The notes under the pieces: generated by a model | What the model saw: only the letters and a program-made list of their open reading frames with translations | The model's database searches: none | Told to the model about the DNA's origin: nothing | Program-made: the position numbers and the translations under genes | In this document: positions 10,544 through 22,473 of the stretch, in pieces | Layout: each line of letters opens with the position of its first letter | Position numbering within the stretch: position 1 is the stretch's first letter | Origin: Phoronis australis | Lineage: Eukaryota > Phoronida > Phoronidae | Length of the DNA stretch: 43,738 nt | Direction of reading: 5' to 3' | NCBI GenBank assembly: GCA_002633005.1 | Contig: NMRA01000080.1 | Span: 975,202-1,018,939 of the forward strand

Positions 10544-13475
10544 CTATCAGATCTTCCTCAACAGGCCATCTTAAAAGTGCCAGCTACAACAGAACAAGTT
10601 GTGAAAATCAAGTAATGTTTAAAATACCGGTACTAAATTTAGTAAATATCTGTCTCCTTCCTAAATATGTAACAGACAAAATCGACACTTACAGTCTACA
10701 TGTATTCTCTGTCTAAGAACGTATACAATGTTTCATATTTTTATCCATGTTCTAATTGAAGTATCTGTAATCACATGTCTCACGTCTTGAACATACGCTT
10801 TACTAACCGTGCCGTTTTCCTAGGAAACCATAGTAACTGTGTACAAATCATTGTAAAATTCACTTAATTTCCGTTTTAAATAATAACTTTACATTTTATT
10901 CCACTGTGCATGTACTTATTCTGTTGTTAGCTTTGTTATTCTTCTTAAATGTTATGATTTATTTATTGTTTCTCGGTGGTCAGCTGTTAGCGGCCTGTGC
11001 CTTTGCTGGCCACCCAGTAGTATAGCAATATATGTTTATATATGATTTAAAAATAATTTTTGTTTCTTTACCTTCAACTTAATCTATACTCACAACACTA
11101 AGTTATCTCGGTGAATATTTAGTTAATTATCAGGATATTCAATATTTTCTCCAAAGATATTTTGAAAAAATGAAAAACAAATATATGGTTTCGAGTGCCG
11201 TTGTTGATAAATTTGCTGTGACAACCTCGTGGAAGAAGAACAATTGATTGAAAAATTGGGAGAAAACTGGCTAATAGGTGACGCAATATTTAATGGTGCC
11301 AAAAGCCGATACAAAAGATCGCACCACAACCTTTGCAGCAGAATAACGAAGAATGCCAATTTTGTCTAAAATTCTCATATAATAAAACAACATATCACAG
11401 CAACTATTTAAAGTAAGAATATTTATTTTCCATCAAACAATACTTGACAGAAATCATTAGAGTGGTGTTTCGGTCCCCGGGTGTCCTGTCCGATCCCCGG
11501 GGTTCCTGTTTTAGGGAATAAAGGTCAGGGTTCGTGTTTTTCCGGCTGGTTAGCTGTTTTCAAGGTGCAGGATATCTGTTTTACACCGGGCTTCCTGTTT
11601 CGACGGAACGTAAAATTTCAACCGTTGTGGTTTAATAATTTTATTCCTATTCATAACAAACCTGTTTCTTCTACATAAAAGGTGGATAAGAAAAGGTTTA
11701 TTGGGTACAAATAAAACAACACAAGAATAATATATTGTTTAGTTTGTATTGGGAATTTCAGGGTCACAGCTCTACAAATAATTATTTCACAGAAGGTTCC
11801 AGATGGGTACCTCAATTACAATAGATAACACACATTTGAGATATCCAATGTGTAATTGCGTATCGGATAGTAAATGGCACAGGTTAGTGTAGTAACTAAT
11901 GGATACATCATATCTAGGTGAGACCTGAGATTTTGTTTGGCGTTCTGCTAAAGTGCACGTTGGCTAAGATGTCTCCACGCACTCATCCGAGAACGCACTC
12001 ACTATACGTCAAAGTGAACAAAACTGTGAAGTCGGAATCTTTCAGAGAAAATCGTCTCAGTTCCGCTTTATAATGTGCTTGCGCGGTATGTTGGGCGCGA
12101 CAAGAGGAGTAATGATTAAAATTATCACAAAAATCACTTCACATGTATTACAACTTTCGCTAACTTGATCTTGGCTGCAACACTTAAGGGCGAATGATAG
12201 AAATTACGTTCTCATAATCATGCATAGTTCATGTTACAAGATCAGAAATTTTATCAAAGAAGCTAACAAAGAATACTGCCAGATTGGAACAGCGACAACA
12301 TCTGAGATTAACTATGTTGACAACTGGTGGAGCCAACACGCACCACGGGTGCAGACCCTCACAACGTTTAGCAAAACACATTACCACGCACAAATAACAC
12401 TTGCCACGGAGCCTGAACTCCAACCACAGTCAGACCATTTCTAGTATGTGCAAGCTCAGATGTGCAAGTAACGAAAGCCAGCACATAGAATCTGGGTCAC
12501 ACGCTTCGGTCACTTGCACGAAACATTTTCTGAAGTGGAAGTGCCTGATTTGAGTTCGAGTTCAGTGGCAGTGGCTTGTTGTGTGTAGAATGGGTATGTC
12601 TGGAGACTGGTAGTGACGTAACACTACCTAAGATAGGATCTGGTTATAAGGGGGCGCAATAATTGTTTTCGAAGGAAGACTCCCACGTGGGCCCTAAACA
12701 ACCTACGGTGATTTCTTCTCTCTCTTTTTGGTTGTGCCAGTAGGTGGCGGACTCCCTGCCATTCCACAACATCTGCAGATGAGTGATGGGAACTGGAAAT
12801 CCTCAACAGCGTGAATAGCCACCCAACCGTTTGCACCTCATAGTCCACTGAGTAAGGCAGTGTATGGTTGACGGTAAGTGTCTTGAATGCACCATAAACC
12901 CTGAAGTAGTCGATGGTAATTGACCAAATCATAAAATACACCTGACTATTAGTAGGCCTTACACAATTCAAAGACAAGCACTGGCTTGTTCGAGAAGGCA
13001 CTTTGCTTATGTTTCTTTATCTCTGCTATGATTTTGTGTAAGAGTTTATGATATTCAATGTATTTGTGCAAGTATCATTTATAAATAATTGACTCTGCAC
13101 AGTATTCAGATCATCACTGATGGGCACTCAAAATATTATGAAAACGGAACAGAGAGAAAATAAACTTATCAAACAAATCCATGTCTTTTTTCCTCCGGCA
13201 CCAAGGAATTAGTTTCCCTTTCTGTTTGCGATACACCAGTCATGCACATGCAGTTGTAACGCACAGACACACATGATTAACTGTAATTCTCTGAACCCAA
13301 AACAAAAGTGAAATAAAAACAGTGATGTGAACAAAGCAATCATAAAAAAGTCTCCTACTGACCTCAAATTTCCCTAGCCTTTACAATTTATTTTCTCCAT
13401 AACGTACCAGGTATTGACGTATCACCTTACGAATGACATGAAAAAAATAGTCAAACGCTGAGGTCTTGATATGAT
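10544..13475. other. No gene recognised; minor sequence oddities only
   Basis: AT-rich sequence with short motif-less frames. At 11467-11510 there are two near-copies of a short GC-rich unit (cggtccccgggtgtcctgt and cgatccccggggttcctgt). The frames at 12229-12423 and 12624-13001 on the minus strand lack recognisable motifs. Confidence 0.4.
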
Positions 13476-13525
13476 ATTTTTACGGTGGCTGTAAACGGAC
13501 GGCACGGCAATTTTTTTCTCCGTTG

Positions 13526-13680
13526 CTAACTCTAGCGATACATTTACTAACTCTATCTATAGACTTACAAACTCTATCGACAGACTTTCTCTATTGATAT
13601 ACGTACTAACTCTATCTATAGACTTACTATCTCTATGGATAGACTTACCAACTGTATCGATAGACTTTCTAACTCTAATT
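13526..13680 (+). repeat. 21-bp minisatellite in the left inverted end (about 7 units)
   Basis: The unit is ctaactctatctatagactta with variants. Its core TCTATCGATAGA is itself a 12-bp palindrome. The array reads in the opposite orientation to the one at 20025-20390, making it part of the element's inverted terminal structure. Confidence 0.85.
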
Positions 13681-13694
13681 AAAACGGATGACTG

Positions 13695-14240
13695 AAACAA
13701 GCATATTGTCGATTTATCCAAGCTAGGGTTGACTCAAAATGAAGTAATAAATGTGGCCATGTCTCGTTTTCGAGCGTCACTAAGCACAAGGTAATTGCGA
13801 CTTGTTTTTGGCGACTTATGGACTTAGGCGGCGAAAAAATGTGTCTGACTTTGATGAAGTGACTCGTTTTGCTAAAGAACAAAGTCACAGGTTCAGGTCA
13901 GATGCATCAGAAGTGTGTAGCGAATGGTGTAACTGTAACACGAGAGACAATTTGGCAGTTGTTAACTGGCATTGATCCTTCTGGAGTTGAATCCAGACGT
14001 CGTAAACGGCAAGTTCTGAGGAGGTATAGAGAGCGGTCTGAATGCCGTTTGTCATATGGATACTTGCGACGAGCTTAAGTCACATGGGATTTGTATTAAT
14101 GACTGTATTGATGGCTATTCAAGATACACATTGTGAGTTGAGGCCCACAAGACAAACATTGACCCAAGGGTAATTGCAGGCTATTATGTTTCAGCTGTTC
14201 GTAGTTACAAAGGCTGTTCATTCTTAAAGCTGCAATTCCT
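13695..14240 (+). pseudogene. Integrase-type (DDE) transposase, 5' part, frameshifted
   Basis: Several frames give consecutive pieces of a eukaryotic transposase with a retroviral-integrase/IS3-like core. In order they are an N-terminal LTQNEVINVAMSRF, then GLRRRKNVSDFDEV, then (shifted) MHQKCVANGVTVTRETIWQL with IDPSGVESRRRKRQVLRRY, then (shifted again) HMDTCDELKSHGICINDCID and GYSRY, a stop, and HKTNIDPRVIAGYY. The HMD aspartate is the expected first catalytic Asp of the DDE core, and the CIDGYSR block is typical of the family. The role in an intact element is cutting and joining DNA ends in the nucleus. At least two frameshifts and one in-frame stop show it is dead here. Confidence 0.75.
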
Positions 14241-14471
14241 TAAATCTTATAATCGCTTGCAAAACATAATTTATTTGTAACTTTTTCTGAGAAGAATGAT
14301 GGTGACCGTCTTGCAGTCTTCCTTGATATCTTATATTTACACTTTGTAGCCGATGGGGTGAGCAGCCAATGATTCCTTATAAAAACGTAGCTATTGCAGG
14401 CATAACTTTATTTTGGGAAAGTGAGATTGTCGTGCGGTGATAAAACTATATTGGTGTTATTATTTTGCAGA

Positions 14472-14705
14472 AGGATATTGGCAAATTCTGTCTTCTGTGG
14501 AATGCACACAAGATCCAGCAATGCATGAATATGTACTTTAAGTTAATCATGGGAGTCCATTTTCGATGTACACTCTTCCTGAAACGTATGGAGCAAGAGA
14601 TTGGCTTTGTGCTGCAGACGAACAAATAGTTTTAGCCAGCCAACATGAGTGTACATTTAAGTCTGATCGTCCCTGCCATGACGACTTCTATGTACTATGT
14701 TGATG
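14472..14705 (+). pseudogene. Integrase-type transposase, C-terminal exon relic
   Basis: This follows an acceptor-like ttattattttgcag. Frames give KDIGKFCLLWNAHKIQQC and then, shifted, MYTLPETYGARDWLCAADEQ, which correspond to the C-terminal region of the same transposase family (a W-N-x-H-x-I block, then G-x-P/MY-x-x-P, then Y-G-A-x-D). It is colinear with the 5' part at 13695-14240. Its copy at 17015-17240 differs by substitutions and single-base indels. Confidence 0.6.
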
Positions 14706-15789
14706 ACAGGACACAGAATAGAAACGCCCAGTGACGTTACAAAGGCAGCAAACTTGCACATCCAGCTTAGAGACATCATTGCTGCTGCACTGTATTCAGT
14801 TCATATGCACTTAGGCGCAAGGGCTTCGAATTATTCGAAGACATTAAGTTTCAAAAAGTGACCCCAACAAAACTGCAAATTCGAGTAACAACCCCTTTTC
14901 ATTTTCTGGACTCTTTTCTCATGACGAGTTCCTGTCACCAGAACCTTTTAATTTAATTTCATCTGTCAATAGCTAGCTTCCTTCGTGTTTTATACTGTTC
15001 TCCTCTGTGGCCTTATTATAAATAATTGCTCATCACGAGTTCTAAGAGTTTGTTCCGATGCTACACTGTGTTTATACATACACTTTTGTACCAGATGTGA
15101 AATTTGCTGAGAACATAATTGGTATTTATTGAATACTTATTTAGAAAAAACTCTTAAATCAAGTAACTCCATATCACTCAATAACAACAAGTCTTATAAA
15201 TTGTCAATACTGTCGTACTGGCAACTGCACCTGATTGCACCTGTGATAAACTGGCAGTTAAAACATGCCACTTCGAAGCAATGGTCAGCACACCTTCAAA
15301 AATGGAACCTGTTGTTGATAGGTCTTACCTTCTAAAGTAACGAATCGCTAACTCTTAAAAGTCATCTCACACGTATGTGTATCTTGTTTATAGTTACCCC
15401 ACACTCTCTGTGTACTGTATATAAAGGCATAGCACAAGAAATCATATACGCCAATTTCAGTTTTGTTGAAACAAAAAAGAACGACTTTTAAGTCGATTTA
15501 AAAATCCATTTCCCACCTATTTTGCTCATAATTACCTCGGCACTTAGTATGTAGTTTGAACTAAACAACATTTGTATCATGCAACACAACAAATGAAGAA
15601 TCTTATCTACTCAATTAGAAAAGGATTTCAAAAGTTCAGCAGTCTGTTCGATGCTTACAAATGAGTTTCTGAGCCACAGTAAAGTCCAACATAATGTCAA
15701 ACATGAAAGCAACAAAGCAGTGATCTAAGAACAGTGATTTTAGACAATATTGCAAACTTATTAGCAAAGACGCACTCTTACACTAGCTC

Positions 15790-16581
15790 ATGTGTATCCT
15801 GTTTATCCAGGTACTGAAAAACCGAGAACGAACTTTTTAACCATCGAAGTACAAGTTATAAAATGGTCGCCAATTTTTAAGTCCAACGGGCAGCTTGTAG
15901 CAACTCAAGTTAACAGTATGATCAGCCGTGCTAACAGAGGATGAATCAATGCCCTTAGGGCTGCGGCTGGTCGGAAGGCGGAGGAAAGGCACCTCCTCCT
16001 GCTTTATAAAGCCCTGGTCACTTCGGTCTTCGACTACGCTCTCCCCATGATCAACATCAGTAAAAATCAAATCAACAGACTTGAGAGGCTCCAAAACATT
16101 GGTCTTCCCGTCATCACTGGATGTACGAGATCTACGTCAGTCACAGCATTACGTTATGCCGTCAGCAATGGCGTGATCTTGGCGGCATTAATGCTATCAT
16201 TGTAGCAACTGATGGATCCTTCGATGGTGAAACTAATCGTGCGGGATGGGGCTATCAAATACGCTGTGCTAACAACGCCATTGCGGAAGGTAGTGGCTGC
16301 CACCATATGTACACAAGCAGTACGCGGATGGAGTTTGAGGCTATACAACGTGCCCTAACCAAGCTGTCAATCCTAGACCTGGAGAATCACACCATTATCT
16401 TTGCCACCGATTCCATGGCAGTGTTGATGAAAGTTCAATCTGGAAACCTCCCAGCCAACTGGGGTGTCTTCCGATCACGCCACCCTCATCATGTAGTGAT
16501 CTGGTCTTTCGTACCTGGCCACGCCGGTGTCTTGATTAATGAGCGTGCAGATTACCTCGCTGGCTCATGCACCACCAACCA
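15790..16581 (+). pseudogene. LINE C-terminal/RNase H fragment, left (allelic) copy
   Basis: It corresponds to the LINE at 18297-19447 but has a premature stop (agaggatgaatcaatg in place of an open reading), and a deletion joins the post-RT region directly to the start of the RNase H domain. The RNase H core is readable: TDGSF, MEFEAIQ, FATDSMAVLM, VPGHAGV and ERADYLAG, including the Glu before the last motif that the other copy has lost (GRADYLAG). It ends at the N. Confidence 0.75.
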
Positions 16582-16582
16582 N

Positions 16583-17240
16583 CTGAATGCCGTTTGTCAT
16601 ATGGATACTTGCGACGAGCTTAAGTCACATGGGATTTGTATTAATGACTGTATTGATGGCTATTCAAGATACGCATTGTGAGTTGAGGCCCACAAGACAA
16701 ACATTGACCCAAGGGTAATTGCAGGCTATTATGTTTTACCTGTTCGTAGTTACAAAGGCTGTCCATTCTTAAAGCTGCAATTCCTTAAATCTTATAATCG
16801 TTTGCAAAACATAATTTATTTGTAACTTTTTCTGAGAAGAATGATGGTGACCGTCTTGCAGTCTTCCTTGATATCTCATATTTACGCTTTGTAGCCGATG
16901 GGGTGAGCAGCCAATGATTCCCTATAAAAACGTAGCTATTGCAGGCATAACTTTATGTTGGGAAAGTGAGATTGTCGTGCGGTGACAAAACTATATTGGT
17001 GTTATTATTTTGCAGAAGGATATTGACAAATTCTGTCTTCTGTGGAATGCACACAAGATCCAGCAATGCATGAATATGTACTTTAAGTTAATCATGGGAG
17101 TCCATTTCGATGTACACTCTTCCTGAAACGTATGGAGCAAAAGATTTTCTTTGTGCTGTAGACGAATAAAAAGTTTTAGCCAGCCAACATGAATGTACAT
17201 TTAAGTCTGATCATCCCTGCCATGACGACTTCTATATACT
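16583..17240 (+). pseudogene. Integrase-type transposase, second (allelic) copy
   Basis: It starts right after the N with NAVCHMDTCDELKSHG, then the CIDGYSR block, a stop, and HKTNIDPRVIAGYY. After an intron-like stretch it has the C-terminal pieces from about 17015, with one base missing relative to 14555. It is most simply the other haplotype of 14038-14705. Confidence 0.65.
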
Positions 17241-18296
17241 ATGTTGATGACAGGACACAGAATAGAAACGCCCAGTGACTGTTGCACTGTATCCAGTTCA
17301 TATGCACTTAGGCGCAAGGGCTTAGAATTATTCGAAGACATTAAGTTTCAAAAAGTGAGCCCAACAAAACTTCAAATTCGAGTAACAACCCCTTTTCATT
17401 TTCTGGGGTCTTTTCTCATGACGAGTTCCTGTCACCAGAACCTTTTAATTTAATTAATTTTATGTGTCAATAGTCAGCTTCCTTCGTGTTTTATACTGTT
17501 CTCCTCTGTGGCCTTATTATAAATAATTGCTCATGACGAGTTCAAAGAGTTTGTTCCGATGCTACACTGTGTTTATACAATATACACTTTTGTACCAGAT
17601 GTGAATTTTTGCTGAGAACATAATTGGTATTTATTGAATACTTATTTAGAAAAAACTCTTAAATCAAGTAACTCCATATCACTCAATAACAACAAGTCTT
17701 ATAAATTGTCAATACTGTCGTACTGGCAACTGCACCTGATTACATCTGTGATAAACTGGCAGTTAAAACATGACACTTCGAAGCAACGGTCACCACACCT
17801 TCAAAACTGGAACCTGTTGTCGATAGGTCTTACCTTCTGAAGTAACGAATCGTTGACTCTTAAAAATCATCTCACACGTATATGTATCTTGTTTATAGTT
17901 ACCCCACACTCTCTGTGTACTGTATATAAAGGCATAGCACAAGAAATAATATACGCCAATTTCAATTTTGTTGAAACAAAAAAGAACGACTTTTAAGTCG
18001 ATCTAAAAATCTATTTCACACCTATCTTGCTCACAATTACCTCGGCACTCAGTATGTAGTTTGAACTAAACAATATTTGTATCATGCAACACAACAAATG
18101 AAGAATCTTGTCTACTCAATTAGAAAAGGATTTCAAAAGTTCAGCAGTCTGTTCGATGCTTACAAATGAGTTTCTGAGCCACAGTAAAGTCCAACATAAT
18201 GTCAAACATGAAAGCAACAGTGCAGTGATCTAAGAACAATGATTTTAGACAATATTGCAAACTTATTAGCAAAGACGCACTCTTACACTAGCTCAC

Positions 18297-19682
18297 GTGT
18301 ATTCTGTTTATCCAGGTACTGAAAAACCCAGAGCGAACTTTTCAACCATCGAATTACAAGTTATAAAATGGTCGCCAATTTCTAAGTCCAAGGGGCAGCT
18401 TGTAGCAACTCAAGTTAACAGTATGATCAGCCGTGCTAACAGAGGAATCAATGCCCTTAGGGCTGCGGCTGGTCGGAAGGCGGAGGAAAGGCACCTCGTC
18501 ATTCTTTATAAAGCCCTGGTCACTTCTGTCTTCGACTACGCTCTCCCCATGATCAACATCAGTAAAAATCAAATCAACAGACTTGAGAGGCTCCAAAACA
18601 TAGGTCTTCGCGTCATCACTGGATGTACGAGATCTAAGTCAGTCACAGCATTACGCTACCTTGTCGGTGTTCCCAGCATTGCAGACAGACAATCTCTTCT
18701 ACAAGGTATTACTGTAGCCAAGGCTGTTCAAAGCCCCTTCCATCCATTACACACTCAAGTGAAGACTGCACTTGACAGGTGCGTGAACCCCGCCCCTGCA
18801 ACAGAAACTTATGGACTTTGTCCTAGACCTTTTCGCAATGCCTCCCACCAAAGACTTAGCAGGTGCTCGTGGACTGTCGCTGCTGTGGGTCTCATCGGCG
18901 AACACATGATCGTGCAAGATGCTGCTTGGCTGCCAGTACAAGAACTTGGCGAGGAACCAAATGTCGTCATTGCTTTCAACATGGAAGCTCGGGAATGGCC
19001 TCCTGGAGTAGCCCAAGCATTGTGCCGTCAGCAATGGCGTGATCTTGGCAGTATTAATGCCATCATTGTAGCAACTGATGGATCCTTCGATGGTGAAACT
19101 AATCGTGCGGGATGGGGTTATCAAATACGCTGTGCTAACAACGTCATTGCGGAAGGTTGTGGCTGCCACCATGTATACACAAGCAGTACGCGGATGGAGT
19201 TTGAGGCTATACAACGTGCCCTAACCAAGCTGTCAATCCTAGACCTGGAGAATCACACCATTATCTTTGCCACCGATTCCATGGCAGTGTTGATGAAACT
19301 TCAATCTGGAAACCTCCCAGCCAACTGGGGTGTCTTCCGATCACGCCACCCTCATCATGTAGTGATCTGGTCTTTCGTACCTGGCCACGCCGGTGTCTTT
19401 ATTAATGGGCGTGCAGATTACCTCGCTGGCTCATGCACCACCAACCAAACCCTCTACTTATATTCGGCTGACGTTAAGCTGCTGGCCCGCAAACGCAACC
19501 TCGAGCAGACTGCATCCCAACTGGCTGACTTCAATGATGGCAGCCGACTGCTCGAAGCCGGGATTATTTATGGCCATGCTGCGAAGAGTCACAAGAAGAG
19601 CCGTGCCCGAGTGCTGTCAAATCAAATGCTTACAGGCGACGTCAGCCCTGGAGTTCTGCGCCTTTTGCTGTCACGGGGATGA
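18297..19682 (+). mobile_element. LINE ORF2 C-terminus with RNase H domain (I/R1-type), 5'-truncated
   Basis: An open frame of 461 codons. Residues about 45-110 carry the region after the reverse-transcriptase thumb (RGINALRAAAGRK, LYKALVTSVFDYALPM, LERLQNIGLRVITGCTRSK). A linker follows, then an RNase HI domain at about residues 255-375 with the four catalytic acids in their motifs: TDGSF, RMEFEAI, ATDSMAVL and RADYLAG, plus the conserved PGHAGV. RNase H after the RT is typical of I-group and related LINEs. The RT palm and the apurinic endonuclease are absent, so this is a 5'-truncated copy. Downstream of 19682 the reading seems to continue in another frame (19650-19806), suggesting a frameshift. 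It lies inside the 13482-20433 transposon, presumably as a nested insertion. The first 25 or so codons may belong to the host element. Confidence 0.85.
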
Positions 19683-19809
19683 TCTGGGAAGGGGAATAAT
19701 GCACCAGCATATCCCAATTATCCTGTCCGTGACAGGTATTATTACAGGTATTATTACGGGCAGCTTTGTAATCAACAGAGTTTCTGGCCCTCAATATGAT
19801 GGCTGATAA

Positions 19810-20024
19810 AGCCAAAATGAGTTAGCCGTATCTGTATATGTATTACATTCCCAGACAAGTGACCGGTGATTATTATTTCTTAACAACCTCCTGTTGGAGG
19901 TGTGACAGATGCAAAACACCATGGGATTCATACAAATCATTAACTGTTTAAATAATCGTTAGGCTTGTAGCTGTGGCTGTGTTGTGGGTAATGATACATC
20001 GCAGAAATCCAAAATAGGCACATC
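19810..20024. other. Non-coding interior of the IS3EU-like element
   Basis: No frame or repeat is recognised between the LINE 3' region and the right 21-bp array. Confidence 0.4.
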
Positions 20025-20390
20025 ACTATCGAAAGAGATGGTAAGTCTATCGATAGAGTTACTAAGGTTAATGATAGGGATGGTAAGTCTATAGATAGAG
20101 TTACTAAGTCTAACGATAAAGATATTAAGTTTGTCGATAGAGTTAATAAGTCTATCGATAGAGAAAGTAAGTCTATCGATAGAGTTACTAAGTCTATCAA
20201 TAAAGTTAATAAGCCTATCGATAGAAATAGTAAGTCCATTGATAGAGTTTATAAATCTATCGACAGAGATATCAAGTCTATCGATAGATTTAATAAGTCT
20301 ATCGATAGAGATAGTAAGTCTGTGGATAGAGTTAATTAGTCTATCTATAGTGATAATACGTCTATCGATAGAGTCTATCGATGAAGTTAG
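20025..20390 (+). repeat. 21-bp minisatellite in the right inverted end (about 17 units)
   Basis: The consensus contains TCTATCGATAGAG followed by ttactaag, repeated every 21 bases with point changes, in inverse orientation to 13526-13680. Because 21 is a multiple of three, both strands stay open and give heptad-like ORFs (LSIELIS-type on plus, LSIDLLT-type on minus). These are by-products of the repeat. Confidence 0.9.
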
Positions 20391-20439
20391 CCCCGGAGAA
20401 AAAGTTGTTGTTGCGTCCTTTTACAGCCACCGTATTTTT

Positions 20440-21480
20440 GTGAAAAGGGTCGAGAAGGCGTTTTGCGTGCTTGAATAACCTTCGCCGTATTTTGTGTTAA
20501 TGAAAATGAAAGCTGGTAAAAACATCATTAATAACACTGGCACAAAAAATCATGAACATTAATCACTCCACTAAAATGTCACATGAAACTAAACCATTCT
20601 TTTGAATCCCTGAACCTGCTCTTCTTCTAAAGCCCGCCTTTGACAATAAACCACGCAAATCTTGTTGTTGCAATAGATTTTGATCATCACAAAAAACCTA
20701 AACAATATCATACTATTGTCAAGTGCAGTGAGCAGTCCGGGCCGCTGCAAACGCAGATTGAATACCTCAGCTGCTTGCAACGAGACAAATCGAGCACACG
20801 TAATTGTTAACCGCACACAGCGAGGCAAAATATTCACTGACCAGTGAACTACGTTTGTAGTAAAAGGCGTAGATTTTAGCATGCTGCTTTACAGTAAGCC
20901 AAGAATGTGCTTTAGTCAGGTGATACAATTTTCATGTGTTTACGGCGTAATCGACCTAACTTTTAGCTCCCTTGTCTGCAAGTCACGGGGATTAACACCC
21001 GCCAGGTAAAACAAATTCAAAAAGGGAAGCCTAATCTAAACCGCCTCGTGAGACCATGTCATCACAGTTCAAGTTGCTGCAGACATAAGCTATCAGCAGA
21101 GCTCATTTCTTATGGAGGAACTCATCAATTCGTCTGCTATAGCCTGAAGGCTATTCGTCTTGCATTCGTCTGCGTCAGTGCAACAATTCTTATGAGGTGC
21201 TCTCTTCATCCCTATGAACCATTATAAAAAGGTTCTCATTTATAGTTATGTGAAGTACTATAAACAGTCTAAGCGTGGCAACAACGCCACTATTTTCGGA
21301 TTTTTTTCATCGTACACATCGAGTACAATCCAACTGGTTATAAGTCAACATGATGAAAATAAACCAAACTGAATATGAATGTTTTCTTTCCCCTGGACGC
21401 AAGCAAGCTATTTACAAAAGTCCGGGAAAGAAAAAGGTTTCACAGAAGACACAGTTCCCAATATTCAAATGGAAAGAAAG
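20440..21480. other. Intergenic sequence upstream of the SNTX/GTPase-gene promoter
   Basis: No coding frame with motifs is seen. The minus-strand frame at 20589-20882 has no recognisable domain. The similarity to the second promoter copy starts only near 21480. Confidence 0.4.
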
Positions 21481-21511
21481 CGCATGATTGGCTAAAAGAT
21501 GATAGATATTA

Positions 21512-21567
21512 CCATATATGGAGATCGACTTGACTAAACTGAATTTGGTGTATCCTAGATATAAAAG
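21512..21567 (+). promoter_or_regulatory. Core promoter with CArG box and TATA box, copy 1
   Basis: CCATATATGG at 21512-21521 is a perfect CArG box (serum-response-factor site type). TATAAAAG at 21560-21567 is a canonical TATA box. The same two motifs occur with identical spacing (39 bases from the last G of the CArG box to the T of the TATA box) at 40040-40095, in otherwise diverged sequence. Transcription would start about 25-30 bases downstream, in the conserved cttattttgcattt. Confidence 0.7.
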
Positions 21568-21589
21568 GCATCCGACCGACTTATTTTGC

Positions 21590-21625
21590 ATTTGATGTTA
21601 GCCACTTGCGGATAACAGATTACCA
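21590..21625 (+). other. Putative non-coding leader exon of the SNTX/GTPase gene
   Basis: It lies between the predicted start site and a donor CCA/GTAAGT at 21626. It is conserved with 40118-40150, although there the donor is degenerate and a GTAAGG eight bases on may serve. The matching acceptor is ctttacag at 22466-22473. The start position is an estimate from the TATA box. Confidence 0.45.
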
Positions 21626-22473
21626 GTAAGTTATGATAAGTTGAGAAGATGCTGAAGTTGCTTTTTGACTGTCAAATATTTGTAGCAGCAACTAGATTAT
21701 TAAGGATTTCGAGTATATAGCACGTTACCGTTTATATTTCCAGACACACATCCGCAGCGCAGCAATGAGCAGGTATTTTTAAAGATGAAAACGTATGAAA
21801 AGAAAGGCACAAAGAACGATACCTACACTAAGTTACAAAATTAGAGGTGAGTTTTTTGAAGAAACGTAATCGAACATACAAGACTTCCCCTAAAATAGTG
21901 CGCGGTCCCTTGTTAACTGTCAATTAATTTTTTTACAAATGCCAATTACATATGTGTTGTTAAGACGACAATTACTTTTATTTCTATAATACATTAAACA
22001 AAATCTTTATTTTAGAATCTAAAAAGAGAGGCGTCACTAAAATAACAATATCTCGTAATTTACAACCCTGTCCGTTTTGGTTGGCACTTCCTCCGTCCAA
22101 CTGTGAGAGCTTTTTGGTGGAGCATCACCACAAATTCAAACATTGACAAAGGACCTGTAGTTATATTCCTTACTTTGAGAACATTTGCCTTGATGCTGAA
22201 AGAACCTCGTTTAGGAATAACTATAAACTAACCTGGTCTGTGGTCAAATTCCTTTTATATGAGGTTTCAACTTATGAGAGCGTATTTTGAAGCGTAGGTC
22301 ATCCGTAATTCATTTCTTAATATGCTAGATTGCTCTCTGAAGATTTTTCCAGATGCTTGTGCAATAATTCATCAAACTATCTTTGCATTATCAATAAACA
22401 TTTGCCTAACTGTATATTCGTCATGCGCGATTTACTTCTTTACTCCCTCTACTCGATGCTCTACGCTTTACAG

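Larger units (their letters stand above)
14038..19447 (+). repeat. Direct overlap of about 2.5-2.9 kb meeting at the N at 16582 (probable false duplication)
   Basis: 14038-16581 and 16583-19447 are colinear and near-identical. The left copy ends at ctcatgcaccaccaacca, exactly where the right copy continues into unique LINE sequence at 19448. The right copy begins at ctgaatgccgtttgtc, inside the transposase. The left copy lacks about 370 bp present at 18650-19020, and the right copy lacks about 47 bp near 14733-14780. Such indels are expected between haplotypes. Confidence 0.85.
13482..20433 (+). mobile_element. IS3EU-like DNA transposon with minisatellite-bearing inverted ends
   Basis: Outer inverted repeats begin ACGGTGGCTGTAAA at 13482 and end in its complement TTTACAGCCACCGT at 20433. 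They extend inward about 44 bp with mismatches (shared tttctccg and agttagc blocks) and continue into inverted arrays of a 21-bp tandem unit. A perfect 6-bp direct repeat ATTTTT flanks it (13476-13481, 20434-20439). A degraded integrase-type transposase starts about 215 bp inside the left end. A LINE copy is nested on the right, and an internal overlap at the N (16582) inflates the length; the real element is probably about 4.4 kb. IS3EU elements are known for integrase-like transposases and 6-bp duplications; assignment to that superfamily is from memory. Confidence 0.75.

Noticed and set aside
20025-20390. CRISPR-like array
   Set aside because: Direct 21-bp head-to-tail repeats without spacers, in a eukaryotic transposon end.
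20131-20478. Leucine/isoleucine heptad protein on the plus strand
   Set aside because: Explained entirely by the 21-bp tandem repeat; the opposite strand is equally open.
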